This document shows positions 62,439-64,000 of a stretch of 64,000 nucleotides of DNA, in pieces. Each line of letters begins with the position of its first letter. Positions within the stretch are counted from its first letter, which is position 1. Source of the stretch: Paenibacillus tuaregi (GTDB lineage Bacteria; Bacillota; Bacilli; Paenibacillales; Paenibacillaceae). The notes under the pieces were generated by a model, which worked only from the letters and a program-made list of their open reading frames with translations, did not search any database and had not been told where the DNA came from. Where the stretch lies: positions 868,465 to 932,464 of the forward strand of contig NZ_LT575476.1 of the NCBI RefSeq assembly GCF_900086655.1, read 5' to 3'. The position numbers and the translations under genes are program-made.

Positions 62439-64000
62439 ATGGCAAAAAAACAGTTTCAGGCTGAGTCCAAGCGTCTCTTGGACATGATGATTCACTCCAT
62501 TTACACCCAGAAGGAAATTTTCCTCAGAGAGCTGATTTCCAACAGCAGCGACGCTATAGATAAGATGTATTACAAGGCCCTTAGCGATGATTCCCTGGTC
62601 TTTAATCAAGGCGATTACTTCATTAAGATCAAGGCGGACAAGGCCAACCGGACATTGACCATTTCGGACACCGGGATTGGTATGACACAGGAAGAGCTTG
62701 AGAACAACCTCGGTGTCATTGCGAAGAGCGGCTCCCTGGCGTTTAAGAACGAGAATGAATTGAAGGACGGACATAACATTATCGGCCAATTCGGGGTAGG
62801 TTTCTATTCTGCGTTTATGGTCGCGGATGTTGTTACCGTTACGAGCCGGGCATTTGGAAGTGAAGAGGCCTTTAAATGGGAGTCCGAGGGAGCGGATGGA
62901 TATACGATTGAGCCTGCTCACAAGGATACGGTAGGAACCGAAATTGTGCTCAAGATTAAACCGAACACGGAAGACGACCAGTATGATGAATACCTGGATG
63001 AGTACCGTCTGAGATCGATTATTAAGAAATATTCTGACTTCATCCGTTATCCGATCAAGATGGATGTTACCACCCAAAAGGCAAAGGAAGGCACCGAGAA
63101 CGAGTTCGAAGAGGTTGTGGAAGAGCAGACCATCAACAGCATGGTTCCGATCTGGAGGAAGAACAAGAGCGAGCTGAAGGACGAGGACTACGAGAACTTC
63201 TATCACGAGAAGCGTTACGGCTTCGATAAGCCGCTGTCCCATATTCATATCAAAGCGGATGGCGCGGTTGTCTACAACGCGATTCTATTCATTCCAGAGA
63301 ACACCCCGTTCGATTATTATACGAAGGAATATGAGAAGGGTCTTGAGCTGTACTCCAACGGTGTATTGATCATGAACAAATGCGGCGATCTGCTGCCGGA
63401 TTACTTCAGCTTTGTCAAAGGTATGGTCGATTCGGAGGATCTGTCGCTGAACATCTCCCGGGAGATGCTGCAGCATGACCGCCAATTGAAACTGATCGCG
63501 AAGAACATTCAGAGCAAGATCAAGAGCCAGCTTCAGACTCTGCTGAAGGACGAGCGCGAGAAGTATGAGAAATTCTACAAATCCTTTGGCCGTCAATTGA
63601 AGTTTGGTGTATATAACGACTATGGCATGCACAAGGAAGTGCTGCAGGACCTGCTGCTGTTCTACTCTTCCAAAGAGAAGAAGCTGGTTACGCTGGATGA
63701 GTACATCTCCCGGATGCCGGAAGAGCAGAAGTATATCTACTATGCGGCAGGTGAATCTGTAGAGCGGATCGAGAAGCTGCCGCAGATCGAAGTGGTTACA
63801 GACAAAGGCTACGAGGTTCTGTATCTGACCGATGATATCGACGAGTTCGCTGTCAAGATGATCCAGTCTTATAAGGAGAAGGAGTTCAAGTCCGTATCCA
63901 GCGGAGACCTGGGGCTCGAGTCGGACAATGACAAGGAGCAATCCGATTCGGAGGAGAATGCGAACAAGGAGCTGTTCGAGGCGATGCAGGGCGTGCTCGC
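62439..64000 (+). CDS. htpG: Molecular chaperone HtpG (Hsp90), 3' end outside the window
   Basis: 520 codons visible, no stop before the window edge; family length is about 620-640. GHKL ATPase motifs: [55 protein letters not shown], and the middle-domain [11 protein letters not shown]. Start ATG 62439 with GAAAGGA upstream. The perfect CIRCE indicates heat induction through HrcA, unlike B. subtilis htpG, which is known to be HrcA-independent. Confidence 0.95.
   Translation, partial: MAKKQFQAESKRLLDMMIHSIYTQKEIFLRELISNSSDAIDKMYYKALSDDSLVFNQGDYFIKIKADKANRTLTISDTGIGMTQEELENNLGVIAKSGSLAFKNENELKDGHNIIGQFGVGFYSAFMVADVVTVTSRAFGSEEAFKWESEGADGYTIEPAHKDTVGTEIVLKIKPNTEDDQYDEYLDEYRLRSIIKKYSDFIRYPIKMDVTTQKAKEGTENEFEEVVEEQTINSMVPIWRKNKSELKDEDYENFYHEKRYGFDKPLSHIHIKADGAVVYNAILFIPENTPFDYYTKEYEKGLELYSNGVLIMNKCGDLLPDYFSFVKGMVDSEDLSLNISREMLQHDRQLKLIAKNIQSKIKSQLQTLLKDEREKYEKFYKSFGRQLKFGVYNDYGMHKEVLQDLLLFYSSKEKKLVTLDEYISRMPEEQKYIYYAAGESVERIEKLPQIEVVTDKGYEVLYLTDDIDEFAVKMIQSYKEKEFKSVSSGDLGLESDNDKEQSDSEENANKELFEAMQGVL

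Overview
The window looks like a chromosomal piece of a spore-forming Firmicute, most probably Paenibacillus or a close relative. Reasons: a GerA-type germinant receptor operon (A-C-B order), a very large secreted protein with three C-terminal SLH domains, an HrcA/CIRCE-controlled htpG, strong AAGGAGG-type ribosome binding sites, GTG/TTG starts and moderate GC content. No rRNA, authentic tRNA, CRISPR array, IS element or prophage was seen.

Layout. (1) 1-5000 is an AT-rich accessory island: a broken DUF3427 helicase tail, a membrane protein of unknown role, a nuclease-DUF2075 helicase, and a divergent XRE regulator / frameshifted HEPN-like pair with two TACG...CGTA palindromes. (2) 5100-15090 is the highlight: a Ro60/Y-RNA and RNA-repair island. 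It holds four Y-RNA-like genes with the same Ro-type stem, a standalone Hen1_L/Rnl-like protein, an alpha/alpha-toroid protein, KptA (RNA 2'-phosphotransferase), TatD nuclease, an ADP-ribosylglycohydrolase, two WYL regulators, the TROVE/Ro protein and an RlaP-type nucleotidyltransferase. Two of the Y RNAs carry an apparently complete, circularly permuted tRNA mimic, including 7-nt anticodon loops that read Ile(GAU) and Lys(UUU). (3) 15060-19160 is a mixed segment: DUF4181 membrane protein, MFS exporter divergent from a PadR regulator with two copies of the same operator, GNAT, VanZ-like protein. (4) 19750-33500 is nutrient uptake: ROK repressor, asparaginase, a dipeptide-type ABC transporter, M17 aminopeptidase, CutC, ROK sugar kinase and GH29 alpha-L-fucosidase. 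(5) 33730-36390: a MarR-GNAT fusion next to three TTGAC-N3-GTCAA palindromes, divergent from an APC amino acid permease. (6) 36780-43300: LacI regulator, sugar ABC importer and GH36 alpha-galactosidase, reading as an alpha-galactoside utilisation cluster. (7) 43940-48120 is lipid metabolism: an acyl-CoA synthetase (probable CTG start, FapR-like box) and a methyltransferase / double-PAP2 / DedA operon. (8) 48410-52920: an OmpR-type and a NarL-type two-component system. (9) 53090-57940: SLH surface protein. (10) 58140-62190: germinant receptor operon. (11) 62439 to the end: htpG, cut by the window edge.

How it fits: in the RNA island, the Ro ring and Y RNAs would handle damaged or misfolded RNA; KptA removes 2'-phosphates left by ligation or damage and produces an ADP-ribose cyclic phosphate that the neighbouring glycohydrolase might process; RlaP and the Hen1_L-like protein belong to families linked to RNA repair; the WYL proteins are plausible regulators. 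No RtcB or other clear RNA ligase is in the window, so that partner is elsewhere or different. Functions are inferred from motifs and neighbourhood; no similarity search was run.
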